A stretch of DNA of 64,000 bases, from the NCBI RefSeq assembly GCF_004791025.1, contig NZ_SRUO01000005.1, positions 1 through 64,000 on the forward strand, given 5' to 3'. Positions 6,529-14,605 of the stretch are shown piece by piece. Numbering within the stretch: the first letter of the stretch is position 1; each line of letters opens with the position of its first letter. The notes under the pieces are model-generated. The model ran no database searches. It was not told the origin of the DNA and saw only the letters and a list, made by a program, of their open reading frames with translations. Source of the DNA: Mesorhizobium sp. M4B.F.Ca.ET.203.01.1.1 (GTDB taxonomy: Bacteria > Pseudomonadota > Alphaproteobacteria > Rhizobiales > Rhizobiaceae). Position numbers and translations under genes: made by a program.

Positions 6529-8598
6529 ATGAACTCGCACACCAACATCACCGACCCGCTCGTGCTGTTCATGCCGTCCGGCAAGCGCGGCCGGTTCCCG
6601 GTCGGCACGCCGGTGCTCGATGCCGCGCGCCAGCTCGGTGTCTATGTCGAGAGCGTGTGCGGCGGGCGCGCCACCTGCGGACGCTGCCAGATCGAGGTGC
6701 AGGAAGGCAATTTCGCCAAGCACAAGATCACCTCCTCCAATGACCACATCTCGGCCAAGGGCGCCAAGGAAGAGCGCTACGAACGCGTGCGCGGTCTGCC
6801 CGAGCGGCGGCGCCTGTCCTGCTCGGCGCAGATCCTCGGCGACCTCGTCATCGACGTGCCGCAGGATACGGTCATCAACGCCCAGACCATCCGCAAGGAC
6901 GCCGACACCAGGGTCATCGCCCGCGATACCGCGATCCGCATGTGCTATGTCGAGATCGAAGAGCCCGACATGCACAAGCCGCTCGGCGATCTCGATCGGC
7001 TGAAGATCGCGCTGATGAAGGACTGGGGCTTCAAGAGCCTCGAGTTCGACTTCTATCTGCTGCCGCAGGTGCAGGGCATCCTGCGCAAAGGCAACTGGGC
7101 GGCCACCGCCGCCATCCACAAGGATGCCGACAGCGACATCGCGCGCGTCATAGCGCTTTGGCCGGGCCTTAAGAACGAGGCCTACGGGCTGGCCTGCGAC
7201 ATCGGTTCGACCACCATCGCCATGCATCTGGTGTCGCTGCTGTCGGGCCGCGTCGCCGCCTCGTCGGGCACGTCCAATCCGCAGATCCGCTTCGGCGAGG
7301 ATCTGATGAGCCGCGTCTCCTATGTGATGATGAACCCGGACGGCCGCGAGGGCATGACGGTCGCCGTGCGCGAGGCGGTCTCCGGCCTCGTCGACAAGGT
7401 CTGCGCCGAAGGCAATGTCCATCGCAACGACATCCTGGATTCCGTCTTCGTCGGTAATCCGATCATGCACCATCTCTTCCTTGGCATCGATCCGACGGAG
7501 CTTGGCGGCGCTCCCTTCGCGCTCGCCGTATCGGGCGCCGTGCGCATCAAGGCCTCCGACATCGGCCTGAAGCTGAACCAGGGCGCGCGCCTTTACATGC
7601 TGCCCTGCATTGCCGGCCATGTCGGCGCCGACGCTGCGGCCGTCACACTGTCGGAAGGCCCGCACCGCCAGGACGAGATGATGCTGATCGTCGACGTCGG
7701 CACCAATGCCGAGATCGTGCTCGGCAACTCGACGCGGGTGGTGGCGGCCTCCTCGCCGACCGGCCCCGCTTTCGAAGGCGCGGAGATTTCTGGCGGCCAA
7801 CGGGCGGCGCCCGGCGCGATCGAGCGCGTGCGCATCGATCCCGAGACGCTGGAGCCGAAATACCGCGTCATCGGCTCGGAGCTTTGGTCCGACGAGCCGG
7901 GCTTCCTCGAAAGCGTGCAGGCGACCGGCGTCACCGGCATCTGCGGCTCCGGCATCATCGAGATAGTGGCGGAGATGTACCTTGCCGGCATCATCTCCGA
8001 GGACGGCGTGGTCGACGGCTCGCTCGCCGCGCGTTCGCCGCGCGTCGTCGCCAATGGCCGCACTTTCTCCTATGTGCTGAAGGACGGCGAACCCAGGATC
8101 ACCATCACCCAGAACGACGTGCGCGCCATTCAGCTCGCCAAGGCAGCCCTTTACGCCGGCACCAAGCTACTGATGGAAAAGCAGAACACCGAGCATGTCG
8201 ACCGCATCCATTTCGCCGGCGCCTTCGGCTCCTTCATCGATCCGAAATACGCCATGGTGCTGGGCCTGATCCCGGACTGCGATCTCGACAAGGTCTCGGC
8301 AGTCGGCAACGCCGCCGGCGCCGGTGCCCGCATGGCTCTGCTCAATCGCGGCTACCGCCGCGAGATCGAGGAGACGGTAAGCCGCATCGAGAAGATCGAG
8401 ACCGCGCTTGAGCCGAAATTCCAGGAGCACTTCGTCTACGCCATGGCGCTGCCGAACAAGGTCGATCCGTTCCCCAAGCTTTCGGCTGCGGTGAAATTGC
8501 CGCCGCGCAAGACGGTCAGCGAGGACGGTGTTGCCGGCGACGCCACGCCGCGCCGGCGCTCGCGCGAGGGCCATGCGGCAAGGCGCGGCCGGGAATAG
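6529..8598 (+). CDS. RACo-type reductive activator of corrinoid proteins (2Fe-2S plus ASKHA/DUF4445)
   Basis: This 689-residue protein has the layout of reductive activators of corrinoid proteins. The N-terminal 2Fe-2S ferredoxin domain has Cys44, Cys50 and Cys53 (CGGRATCGRC) and a fourth Cys near residue 102 (RLSCSAQ). A linker follows, then a DUF4445 ASKHA ATPase domain starting near residue 220 with the phosphate loop ACDIGSTTIAMHL and a second loop IVDVGTNAEIVLG. It uses ATP and an electron to return inactive Co(II) corrinoid to Co(I). The C-terminal 40 residues are basic and probably disordered. It completes the corrinoid module. Its ribosome site is weak. Confidence 0.9.
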   Translation: MNSHTNITDPLVLFMPSGKRGRFPVGTPVLDAARQLGVYVESVCGGRATCGRCQIEVQEGNFAKHKITSSNDHISAKGAKEERYERVRGLPERRRLSCSAQILGDLVIDVPQDTVINAQTIRKDADTRVIARDTAIRMCYVEIEEPDMHKPLGDLDRLKIALMKDWGFKSLEFDFYLLPQVQGILRKGNWAATAAIHKDADSDIARVIALWPGLKNEAYGLACDIGSTTIAMHLVSLLSGRVAASSGTSNPQIRFGEDLMSRVSYVMMNPDGREGMTVAVREAVSGLVDKVCAEGNVHRNDILDSVFVGNPIMHHLFLGIDPTELGGAPFALAVSGAVRIKASDIGLKLNQGARLYMLPCIAGHVGADAAAVTLSEGPHRQDEMMLIVDVGTNAEIVLGNSTRVVAASSPTGPAFEGAEISGGQRAAPGAIERVRIDPETLEPKYRVIGSELWSDEPGFLESVQATGVTGICGSGIIEIVAEMYLAGIISEDGVVDGSLAARSPRVVANGRTFSYVLKDGEPRITITQNDVRAIQLAKAALYAGTKLLMEKQNTEHVDRIHFAGAFGSFIDPKYAMVLGLIPDCDLDKVSAVGNAAGAGARMALLNRGYRREIEETVSRIEKIETALEPKFQEHFVYAMALPNKVDPFPKLSAAVKLPPRKTVSEDGVAGDATPRRRSREGHAARRGRE

Positions 8599-8633
8599 CA
8601 GCCTCTCGCCGCCTCCCAAAGTCTCCCATTTTC

Positions 8634-8673
8634 ATTTGCATGCAAATGTTTCCGGATCGCCCTATCCGGAAAC
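8634..8673. repeat. Two adjacent palindromes upstream of a DUF1127-like gene
   Basis: ATTTGCATGCAAAT (8634-8647) is a perfect 14-bp palindrome. It is directly followed by GTTTCCGGAT (8648-8657) and its inverted copy (8664-8673) around a 6-nt loop. They could be an operator plus hairpin, or a dispersed repeat; no T-run follows the hairpin. Confidence 0.6.
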
Positions 8674-8782
8674 CGAAACGCTGTTTTCGTGAAATCCGCT
8701 GGAAACACGCCGGGCGCATTTAGGCACCCGTCGAACGGCCGGCCGGAAATGTCTTCCCGCCGCCGCTTCCGGAGGAAACACC

Positions 8783-8968
8783 ATGTCGATGTTCGAAAGC
8801 CTCGGCCGCTATGGGGTGGCCATCAAGCTTGCGCACAGCAGGAACAAGTCGATCCGGGCCCTGAACAGTCTGCCCGTCGACATCCAGAAGGATATCGGCT
8901 GGCCGGCGTCGCCGCCGAATGATCCGCAGGCCGTGCTTTCCCAATTGCTCCTGGGCTCGGCGCGCTGA
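8783..8968 (+). CDS. DUF1127-like small protein
   Basis: This 61-residue protein starts after a near-ideal GGAGGA ribosome site. Its core LNSLPVDIQKDIGWP is nearly the same as that of the 61-residue protein encoded at 11293 (LPIELQKDIGWP), and both recall the DUF1127 pattern of a basic helix followed by L-x-D-I-G. DUF1127 proteins in alphaproteobacteria include small RNA-binding or regulatory proteins. An LsrB/VtlR-like LysR gene lies 1.2 kb downstream, and that regulator class is known to control such small genes in Brucella. The function of this paralogue is unknown. Confidence 0.7.
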   Translation: MSMFESLGRYGVAIKLAHSRNKSIRALNSLPVDIQKDIGWPASPPNDPQAVLSQLLLGSAR

Positions 8969-9075
8969 TGACGTTCGCCGACAAATGCAAGCTGCTGGCC
9001 AAGCGCCGGGGCCGTGATGCGGCTCCGGCTGCCGGCGACAACAAACTGCGCGTCGCCTTGCTGCCGCGCCGCTAG
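8968..9075 (+). CDS. Candidate 35-residue basic peptide, coupled to the DUF1127-like gene
   Basis: An ATG at 8968 overlaps the upstream stop (TGATG), giving a 35-codon frame ending at 9075. The product is rich in Lys, Arg and Ala (CKLLAKRRGRDAAPAAG). Stop-start overlap favours translational coupling, but the frame is short and has no recognised relatives, so it may be chance. Confidence 0.3.
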   Translation: MTFADKCKLLAKRRGRDAAPAAGDNKLRVALLPRR

Positions 9076-9210
9076 ACTGGACGCAGCGGCACGGCAGGAT
9101 CACACAAGCGTGTTGCACCCGGCGCAAATCTTGACATTTCCGCCCAAGACACGATCTTCGGATTAGAGGGGAATTCTCTTAGTCGGCTCCGCCGAAGTTC
9201 GTGTATCCGC

Positions 9211-10158
9211 ATGCCCAGCTTCAAAAGTCACGTCGTTTCTTTTGTCCTCAGGCATAGCCGCAAGCAGGCCTTTTCCAGTCCGGAAAACCTGCAGCGCTGG
9301 ATCGCCTATGCGCGCAAGACCGAGGATCACCATCCGCCAGCCTCGCTGCGCACCCGCTTCGATATCGCCGAGCGCATGGTGAACGGCTTTCCCGTTTATG
9401 AGATCGCGCCAAGGACCGGCGAGCGCAAGCGCATGCTCTATCTGCATGGCGGCGCCTTTGTCTTCCAGATCACCTCCTACCATTGGGGCCTGATCGCCGA
9501 GATGGCCGAGCGGCTGGGCTTCGGCATCACCGTGCCGATCTACCCGATCGCGCCCGAGCACGACTTCCACGCCATGTTCGGCATGGTCGGCAAGGTCTAC
9601 CGGCAGATGCTCGAGGATACGGAAGCCGCGGACATCGTCTTCATGGGCGATTCCGCCGGCGGCAACATGGCCGTGGTGCTGACCATGATGGCGGCCGAGG
9701 ACGCCTTGCCGCTCCCCTCGCACCACGTCCTGATTTCGCCCGGACTCGACATGTCGCTCTCCAACCCCGAAGTGTTCGAGGCCGAGCGCAACGATCCGTG
9801 GCTTGGCATCGCCGGCGGGCTGGAGGCGATCCGGCTCTACAGTGCCGGCATCGATCGCGCGGACTGGCACATCAGCCCGCTCTACGGCGACCTTTCGGTA
9901 TTGCCGAAGACGCTGCTATTGACCGGCTCGCACGACCTGCTCACCCCCGACAACCTGATCTTCGCCGAGAAGGCGCGGGCCGCCGGCGTCGAGGTGGAGG
10001 TCGTCTACGAGGAAGGCATGTTCCACGTCTGGCCGCTGATCGAGATGCCGGAGACGCGGCGCGCGCGCAACAGCATCGTTGCCTTCCTGACTGGGGAAAC
10101 CAGAACGCGGCCGGTCAAGGCTCGTGGCTGGTCGCTTGAGGGTCACGCCGCGACCTGA
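9211..10158 (+). CDS. Alpha/beta hydrolase of the HSL (esterase/lipase) family
   Basis: This 315-residue alpha/beta hydrolase has the oxyanion-hole motif HGGAF near residue 78 and the nucleophile elbow GDSAGG with Ser near residue 149. The acid is in GSHDLLTP near residue 247, and the catalytic His is in MFHVWPL near residue 272. All triad residues are present. Homologues hydrolyse short- to medium-chain esters; the natural substrate is unknown. There is no signal peptide, so it is cytoplasmic. The 135 nt upstream contain no recognised operator. The C-terminal 25 residues look like a non-conserved tail. Confidence 0.87.
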   Translation: MPSFKSHVVSFVLRHSRKQAFSSPENLQRWIAYARKTEDHHPPASLRTRFDIAERMVNGFPVYEIAPRTGERKRMLYLHGGAFVFQITSYHWGLIAEMAERLGFGITVPIYPIAPEHDFHAMFGMVGKVYRQMLEDTEAADIVFMGDSAGGNMAVVLTMMAAEDALPLPSHHVLISPGLDMSLSNPEVFEAERNDPWLGIAGGLEAIRLYSAGIDRADWHISPLYGDLSVLPKTLLLTGSHDLLTPDNLIFAEKARAAGVEVEVVYEEGMFHVWPLIEMPETRRARNSIVAFLTGETRTRPVKARGWSLEGHAAT

Positions 10159-10184
10159 CCCTTAGCCGGACTTGCCAGCCAAGC

Positions 10185-11084
10185 TCAGAACTTGCCGGTT
10201 TCCTTGAACACTTCGAAAGTAGCGCGGATATGGTCCGCGACCGCCTTCACCGGCGCACTGGCGTCCGGCGTCACCACCATGGCCAGGTTGTAAGTGCCGA
10301 TATCGGGCATGCCGTCCTTCGGGCTAAGCGCGACCATCTCGTCGCCGAGGAACGATCGCGGCAGCGGCGCGACCGCGAGGTCGGCCATAATGGCGGCGCG
10401 CTGGCCGGCCGTGTGCGCGCTCATATAGGCGACGCGGTAGTTGCGGCCCTCGCGGCCGAGCGCCTCGAGGGCGCCGGCCCGCCACACGCAGCCCTCCTCC
10501 CACAGCGACACCGGCAGCGGCTCGCGCAAATGCGCGCAGCCGCCCTTGGCGCCGGCCCAGACGATCGGTTCGGTCAACAGCACCTCGGCGCCGAGCGCGC
10601 TGGTCTTGTAGGAGTTGGTGAGCAGAGTGATGTCGAGCGCCCGGTCGTCCATGCGCCGGCGCAGATTGATGCTCTGGTCGATGGTGACGTCGACGGCGAT
10701 CGAGGGATGCGACTGTGCGAAGCGCTTCAGGACATGCGGCAGCACGCGTTCGCCGTAGTCGTCCGGAGAGCCCAGCCGCACCACGCCGACAATGTCGGGG
10801 ATGATGAACTTCGACACCACCTCGCGGTTGATCGACAACAGCCGGCGGGCATAGCCGAGCAGCATCTCGCCGTCAGTCGTCAGCGTCACCGAGCGCGCGT
10901 CGCGCGCGAAGACGGAGCGGCCGAGGATGTCCTCCAGCTTCTTGATCTGCATGGAGACGGCCGACGGCGTACGGAAGACGGCGGTGGCGGCCGTGGTGAA
11001 GCTGCCGGTTTCGGCAATTGCCACGAAGGTGCGCAGGACATCGAGATCGAGCAGCGGCAGCGGATGATTGAGTGGGGCGTTCAT
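10185..11084 (-). CDS. LysR-family regulator (LsrB/VtlR-like)
   Basis: This 299-residue LysR protein has an N-terminal winged HTH (residues about 13-72, with FVAIAETGSFTTAATAV and SAVSMQIKKLE) and a periplasmic-binding-protein-like effector domain starting VVRLGSPDDYGERVLP. That opening, together with the LSINRE linker, matches my recollection of Rhizobiales LsrB/VtlR regulators. In Brucella, VtlR activates an AbcR small RNA and DUF1127 mini-protein genes. Here the gene is divergent from one DUF1127-like gene (11293) and close to another (8783), the same association. The effector is unknown. Confidence 0.85.
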   Translation of the reverse strand: MNAPLNHPLPLLDLDVLRTFVAIAETGSFTTAATAVFRTPSAVSMQIKKLEDILGRSVFARDARSVTLTTDGEMLLGYARRLLSINREVVSKFIIPDIVGVVRLGSPDDYGERVLPHVLKRFAQSHPSIAVDVTIDQSINLRRRMDDRALDITLLTNSYKTSALGAEVLLTEPIVWAGAKGGCAHLREPLPVSLWEEGCVWRAGALEALGREGRNYRVAYMSAHTAGQRAAIMADLAVAPLPRSFLGDEMVALSPKDGMPDIGTYNLAMVVTPDASAPVKAVADHIRATFEVFKETGKF

Positions 11085-11292
11085 CGGGGTCAGCCTTCAA
11101 TTTTTCTGATGCGAACGATCATTCCATTTCGTTTGATTGAACATCAGTTTGGTAGGATAGTCAACTCCATCGAAGCAGGCTGTTGCCACAAGCAGCCATC
11201 AAACGACCCCGGCACGGACCTGCATTCGACAGAAATGAAGCTGAAACAGACTGCCGCCGGGCAACTCCCGGCCCAACGCAAAGGAGAATGAA

Positions 11293-11478
11293 ATGTCCAT
11301 CCTTTCCTCCATCGGCCGGCTTGCGACCGAATTCACCGCGGCCCGCGCCCGTTACCAGACCGAACGCGCCATCCATGCGCTGCCGATCGAACTGCAGAAG
11401 GATATCGGCTGGCCGGAAGCCGCCGATGCCAGGACCGGTGCTCGCCACGGTGTGGGATCCTGGGCTGGAGCAAAGTAA
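11293..11478 (+). CDS. DUF1127-like small protein, divergent from the LysR gene
   Basis: This encodes 61 residues behind a strong AAGGAG ribosome site. It is clearly related to the protein encoded at 8783: MS(M/I)xxSxGR start, basic middle, then LPIELQKDIGWP. After that motif the tails differ completely. The gene shares a 208-nt intergenic region with the LysR gene, so LysR control is plausible. A GC-rich terminator follows closely. Related small proteins are thought to act in regulation, but no function can be assigned. Confidence 0.75.
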   Translation: MSILSSIGRLATEFTAARARYQTERAIHALPIELQKDIGWPEAADARTGARHGVGSWAGAK

Positions 11479-11500
11479 ATCGTGTGTATCAAAACCTGAA

Positions 11501-11542
11501 GGCCTGCCCGGCGGACCCAGCCCGGCAGGCCTCTCTATTTTG
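11501..11542 (+). terminator. Rho-independent terminator after the 11293 gene
   Basis: GGCCTGCC (11501-11508) pairs perfectly with GGCAGGCC (11524-11531). A CTCTCTATTTTG tract follows, which ends the small DUF1127-like transcript. Confidence 0.8.
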
Positions 11543-11835
11543 TCCAACCGCCTGTTTTGTTTGCATTCAAATGATTTTTCCGAGCCATGCTACGGCTGCA
11601 TGACGCATATGAACCAATCGCATAACGCTGCTTTTTCGATTTAACGCGTTGTAAACAATCGTAAATCCTGGGCACATTGCCCAAAAATGTCGCAATTGGT
11701 GTCGCTTTTCATAACAAGCGCTTCGCTTTTGCGATTTCGTTTTCGTTCGCACAAGCCTATATCAACGCCAGCAAACGAGCTGCCCCACTCCATCACGCGA
11801 AGGCGACCCGTCTGAGCAACCGAATGGAGATGATT

Positions 11836-11970
11836 ATGAAGCTTCTTGCCCGCCTGTTCCACCGCCGCGAAATGAACCTGACGACCGCGCTCGAGCGCCA
11901 GCGCCTTTCCAAGACCATGCCCGGCCAGACCGGCGCCCTGGCCGCCGCACGCCTCGGTTTCGTCGCCTGA
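11836..11970 (+). CDS. Hypothetical 44-residue basic protein
   Basis: A 44-codon frame starts at 11836 with GGAG 6 nt upstream. The product begins MKLLARLFHRREMNL and is basic, with an amphipathic N-terminal helix. It ends in an Ala-rich tail. It is followed 50 nt later by a strong terminator and preceded by two TGTCGC direct repeats, which together support a genuine short transcript. No family was recognised. Its setting among DUF1127-like genes suggests another small regulatory or stress peptide, which is inference only. Confidence 0.5.
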   Translation: MKLLARLFHRREMNLTTALERQRLSKTMPGQTGALAAARLGFVA

Positions 11971-12024
11971 TATTGAGACTTTAGGCGCGGCGCCTCCCAG
12001 CCGACGCTGTGAAGTTGACCTCCC

Positions 12025-12059
12025 CGCCGCTTCGGCAAGACCGAAGCGGCGTTTCTTTT
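12025..12059 (+). terminator. Strong rho-independent terminator
   Basis: A perfect 11-bp stem (12025-12035 with 12041-12051) has a 5-nt CAAGA loop and is followed by TTTCTTTT. It ends the 44-residue-protein transcript and insulates the GlxA-type regulator downstream. Confidence 0.92.
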
Positions 12060-12122
12060 GCCCAGGGGCCGTTCTGCCCGCTCCGGTAGCACATCGGGGC
12101 CTATTCCCCAGGCGATTGCCCA

Positions 12123-12217
12123 TTTGCGACCCATGTCGCAAATTTAATTGTCCCAAACCTCTCTAGGCGATTGACAGGAATGGTTTTTCCTGATGTCGCT
12201 ATGCTATTCGCGACATC
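12123..12217. promoter_or_regulatory. Operator-like TGTCGC inverted repeats before the GlxA/AraC gene
   Basis: Two inverted repeats share the half-site TGTCGC/GCGACA. The first is TTTGCGAC-CCAT-GTCGCAAA (12123-12142). The second is GATGTCGC (12192-12199) and GCGACATC (12210-12217), separated by 10 nt. Both precede the GTG start at 12249, suggesting autoregulation. Related sites lie before the FAD dehydrogenase gene at 19953-19980. Confidence 0.6.
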
Positions 12218-12248
12218 CTGTTCGCGTCATGGCCGCGTGAGGTTTCCC

Positions 12249-13250
12249 GTGAATGCCGTAAAGCACCCGATCAAGAGATCGTTTGTATTTTTCCTCGTCC
12301 CCGACTTCACCATGATCGCCTTCGCGACGGCGCTCGATCCGTTGCGCTCGGCCAACCGCATGCTTGGCTACGAGGCCTATAGCTGGCGCCTGGCGAGTAT
12401 CGACGGCAAGCCGGTGCGCGCCTCGAACGGCGTCGAATGCGCCGTCAACACCTCGCTTGAGGAGGAGCGCAGGAAGATGGCCGGACCGGACCGGCCGAAC
12501 ATGGCCATCGTCTGCAGCGGCGTCAATGTGGAGCGCTACCAGAACAAGTCGGCCTTCGCCTGGCTGCGCGAGGAATACAATCGTGGCGTCGCCGTCGGCG
12601 GGCTGTGCACCGGCGCGCATATCCTTGCCGCCGCCGGCCTGTTGTCCAACAAGCGCTGCGCCATCCATTGGGAGAATCTGCCCGGCTTTTCCGAAGCCTT
12701 CCCCAAGGCCAACGTCTTTGCCGACCTGTTCGAGATCGACCAGAACATCTACACCTGCGCCGGCGGCACCGCCGCGCTCGACATGATGCTGAAGCTGATC
12801 GGCGACGATTTCGACGAGAGCCTCGTCAACCGCGTCTGCGAGCAGGTGCTGACCGACCGTGTGCGCAGCCCGACCGACCGCCAGCGCCTGCCGCTGCGCG
12901 CCCGTCTTGGCGTGCAGAATTCCAAGGTTCTGACCATCATCGAACTGATGGAAGCGAACCTCTCCGAGCCGCTGTCGCTGATCGAGATCGCCGACCATGT
13001 CGATCTCTCGCGCCGACAGATCGAGCGCCTGTTCCGCACCGAGATGGGCCGTTCGCCCGCCCGCTACTACCTGGAGATCCGGCTCGACCGCGCCCGCCAT
13101 CTCTTGATCCAGTCGTCGATGCCGGTGGTCGAGGTGGCGGTGGCCTGCGGCTTCGTCTCCGCCTCGCATTTCTCCAAATGCTACCGCGAGCTCTATGCCC
13201 GCTCGCCGCAGCAGGAACGCGTCGACCGCAAGCAGCTGCTGGCGGCCTGA
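12249..13250 (+). CDS. GlxA/GbdR-like AraC-family regulator
   Basis: This 333-residue protein has two domains. An N-terminal DJ-1/GATase1-like sensor (residues about 10-190) contains the nucleophile-elbow-like GGLCTGAHILAAAG. A C-terminal AraC HTH (residues about 225-320) contains EIADHVDLSRRQIERLF and VACGFVSASHFSKCYRE. This architecture is that of GbdR/CdhR-type sensors of glycine betaine, dimethylglycine or carnitine breakdown. The window is full of methylglycine oxidases, so a related role is likely but not shown. The GTG start at 12249 was chosen because a GAGG element precedes it and palindromes occupy the upstream in-frame stretch. Confidence 0.85.
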   Translation: MNAVKHPIKRSFVFFLVPDFTMIAFATALDPLRSANRMLGYEAYSWRLASIDGKPVRASNGVECAVNTSLEEERRKMAGPDRPNMAIVCSGVNVERYQNKSAFAWLREEYNRGVAVGGLCTGAHILAAAGLLSNKRCAIHWENLPGFSEAFPKANVFADLFEIDQNIYTCAGGTAALDMMLKLIGDDFDESLVNRVCEQVLTDRVRSPTDRQRLPLRARLGVQNSKVLTIIELMEANLSEPLSLIEIADHVDLSRRQIERLFRTEMGRSPARYYLEIRLDRARHLLIQSSMPVVEVAVACGFVSASHFSKCYRELYARSPQQERVDRKQLLAA

Positions 13251-13260
13251 GGCGGAGCGG

Positions 13261-14604
13261 TCATTCCACGAAGGCGAAGTCCTGCTCGCTCGCGTGCAGC
13301 ATGCCTGCCAAGGTGCGCAAGGCCTCCTCGAGCCGCTCGATCGGCGGCGCCGCAAGCGCCAGCCGAACGGCATTCGGCGCGTGTCCGGGGCCGACGGCGA
13401 AGGCGCTCGACGGCGTGATCGCGATGCCGCGCCTCGCGGCGACGGCGACGAAAGCCTGCGAGCGCCAGTGTTCCGGCAAAGTGAGCCACAAATGGTAGGA
13501 ACGCGGGTCAGCCTGCACCTCGAACCCTGAAAGGCAGTCGGCGGCGAGACGCTGGCGACGGCTGGCATCCTCGCGCTTGGCTGCGACGAGTTCGCCGACA
13601 ACGCCGTCGGCGATCAGCCGCTGCGCGGCGTTGAAGGCGAAGCCCCCTGCCCCCCAGCCGCCGGAACGGATGCAAGCCATGACGCTTTCCCTGAGCCGCG
13701 GCGGCGCACTGACGAAGCCCAGCGTCAGCCCCGGCGCGACGCGCTTCGACAGGCTGTCCAGCACCACGCAATGGTCAGGCGCCAGCGCCGCCAGCGGCGC
13801 CTCGTCGGCGAGGAAGCCGTAGACCGCGTCCTCGATCATCACCAGGTCGAGGCTTTCCGCGAGCCGGGCCAGGTCTTCGCGGCGAGCGGCGGGCATGGTG
13901 ATGCCGAGCGGGTTGTGCAGCACGGGCTGCACGTACAGCGCGGACAGCCGCGCCTCGCGATGCGCCTTCTCGACGGCGTCCGGGCGCACCCCGTTCTCAT
14001 CCATGGCGAGCGGCACCAGATTGACGCCGAGCCGCGCCGCGATGCCCTTGACCAGCGGATAGGTCACCGCCTCGACGCCGCAGCGCGCACCGGTCGGAAC
14101 CAGGGTGGCGATCGCGGTGGCGATCGCTTGACGGCCGCCGCCAGTGAAGGCGAGCCCATCGGGCCGGGGCGACCAGCCGCCGCGGGCGAGGAAACGGGCG
14201 CTTAGCTCTCGCGCCGCCGGCGTGCCGCCGCTGGTCGCCGGCCTCAGTGCAATCTGCATTGCGTCCGTATCGCCAAGTCCGGCAAGGCTCTGCGACATCA
14301 GTTGCGCCTGCCCCGGTAGAATTGGGAAATTGAACTCCAGGTCGATGCGCGGATCGCCGGGATCCGTGGTCGCCGCGGCACCCCGGCGCGATTGCCCCGA
14401 CACATAGGTGCCGCGACCGACCTCACCGACGACCAGGCCGCGCCTCAATAGCTCGGCATAGACGCGGGTCGCGGTCGATGCCGCGATGCCGCGCTGGTAG
14501 GCGAAGCTGCGCTGCGGCGGCAGCCGCTCGCCGGGCCTCAGGCGGCCCTCTGCGATCTCCAGGGCGACGTCATCCGCGAGCTTCAGGTATTCGTTTGCCG
14601 ACAT
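13261..14604 (-). CDS. MocR/PdxR-type regulator (GntR HTH plus aminotransferase domain)
   Basis: This 447-residue chimera has a GntR-type winged HTH (residues 1-75, with LPPQRSFAYQRGIAASTATRVY) joined to a fold-type I PLP aminotransferase domain. The PLP-binding lysine is in DSLSKRVAPGLTLGF near residue 298. MocR proteins use PLP-bound effectors to control genes for taurine, GABA, vitamin B6 and similar pathways. The start at 14604 lies right beside three direct repeats that probably form its operator. The divergent DUF1127 and TauE/SafE genes are the probable targets. It ends 10 nt from the convergent GlxA-type gene. Confidence 0.9.
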   Translation of the reverse strand: MSANEYLKLADDVALEIAEGRLRPGERLPPQRSFAYQRGIAASTATRVYAELLRRGLVVGEVGRGTYVSGQSRRGAAATTDPGDPRIDLEFNFPILPGQAQLMSQSLAGLGDTDAMQIALRPATSGGTPAARELSARFLARGGWSPRPDGLAFTGGGRQAIATAIATLVPTGARCGVEAVTYPLVKGIAARLGVNLVPLAMDENGVRPDAVEKAHREARLSALYVQPVLHNPLGITMPAARREDLARLAESLDLVMIEDAVYGFLADEAPLAALAPDHCVVLDSLSKRVAPGLTLGFVSAPPRLRESVMACIRSGGWGAGGFAFNAAQRLIADGVVGELVAAKREDASRRQRLAADCLSGFEVQADPRSYHLWLTLPEHWRSQAFVAVAARRGIAITPSSAFAVGPGHAPNAVRLALAAPPIERLEEALRTLAGMLHASEQDFAFVE

Positions 14605-14605
14605 A

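Noticed and set aside
12171..12248. Upstream TTG/ATG start of the GlxA/AraC gene
   Set aside because: This stretch contains operator-like palindromes and has no ribosome site. The GTG at 12249 begins a segment more like the family N-terminus.
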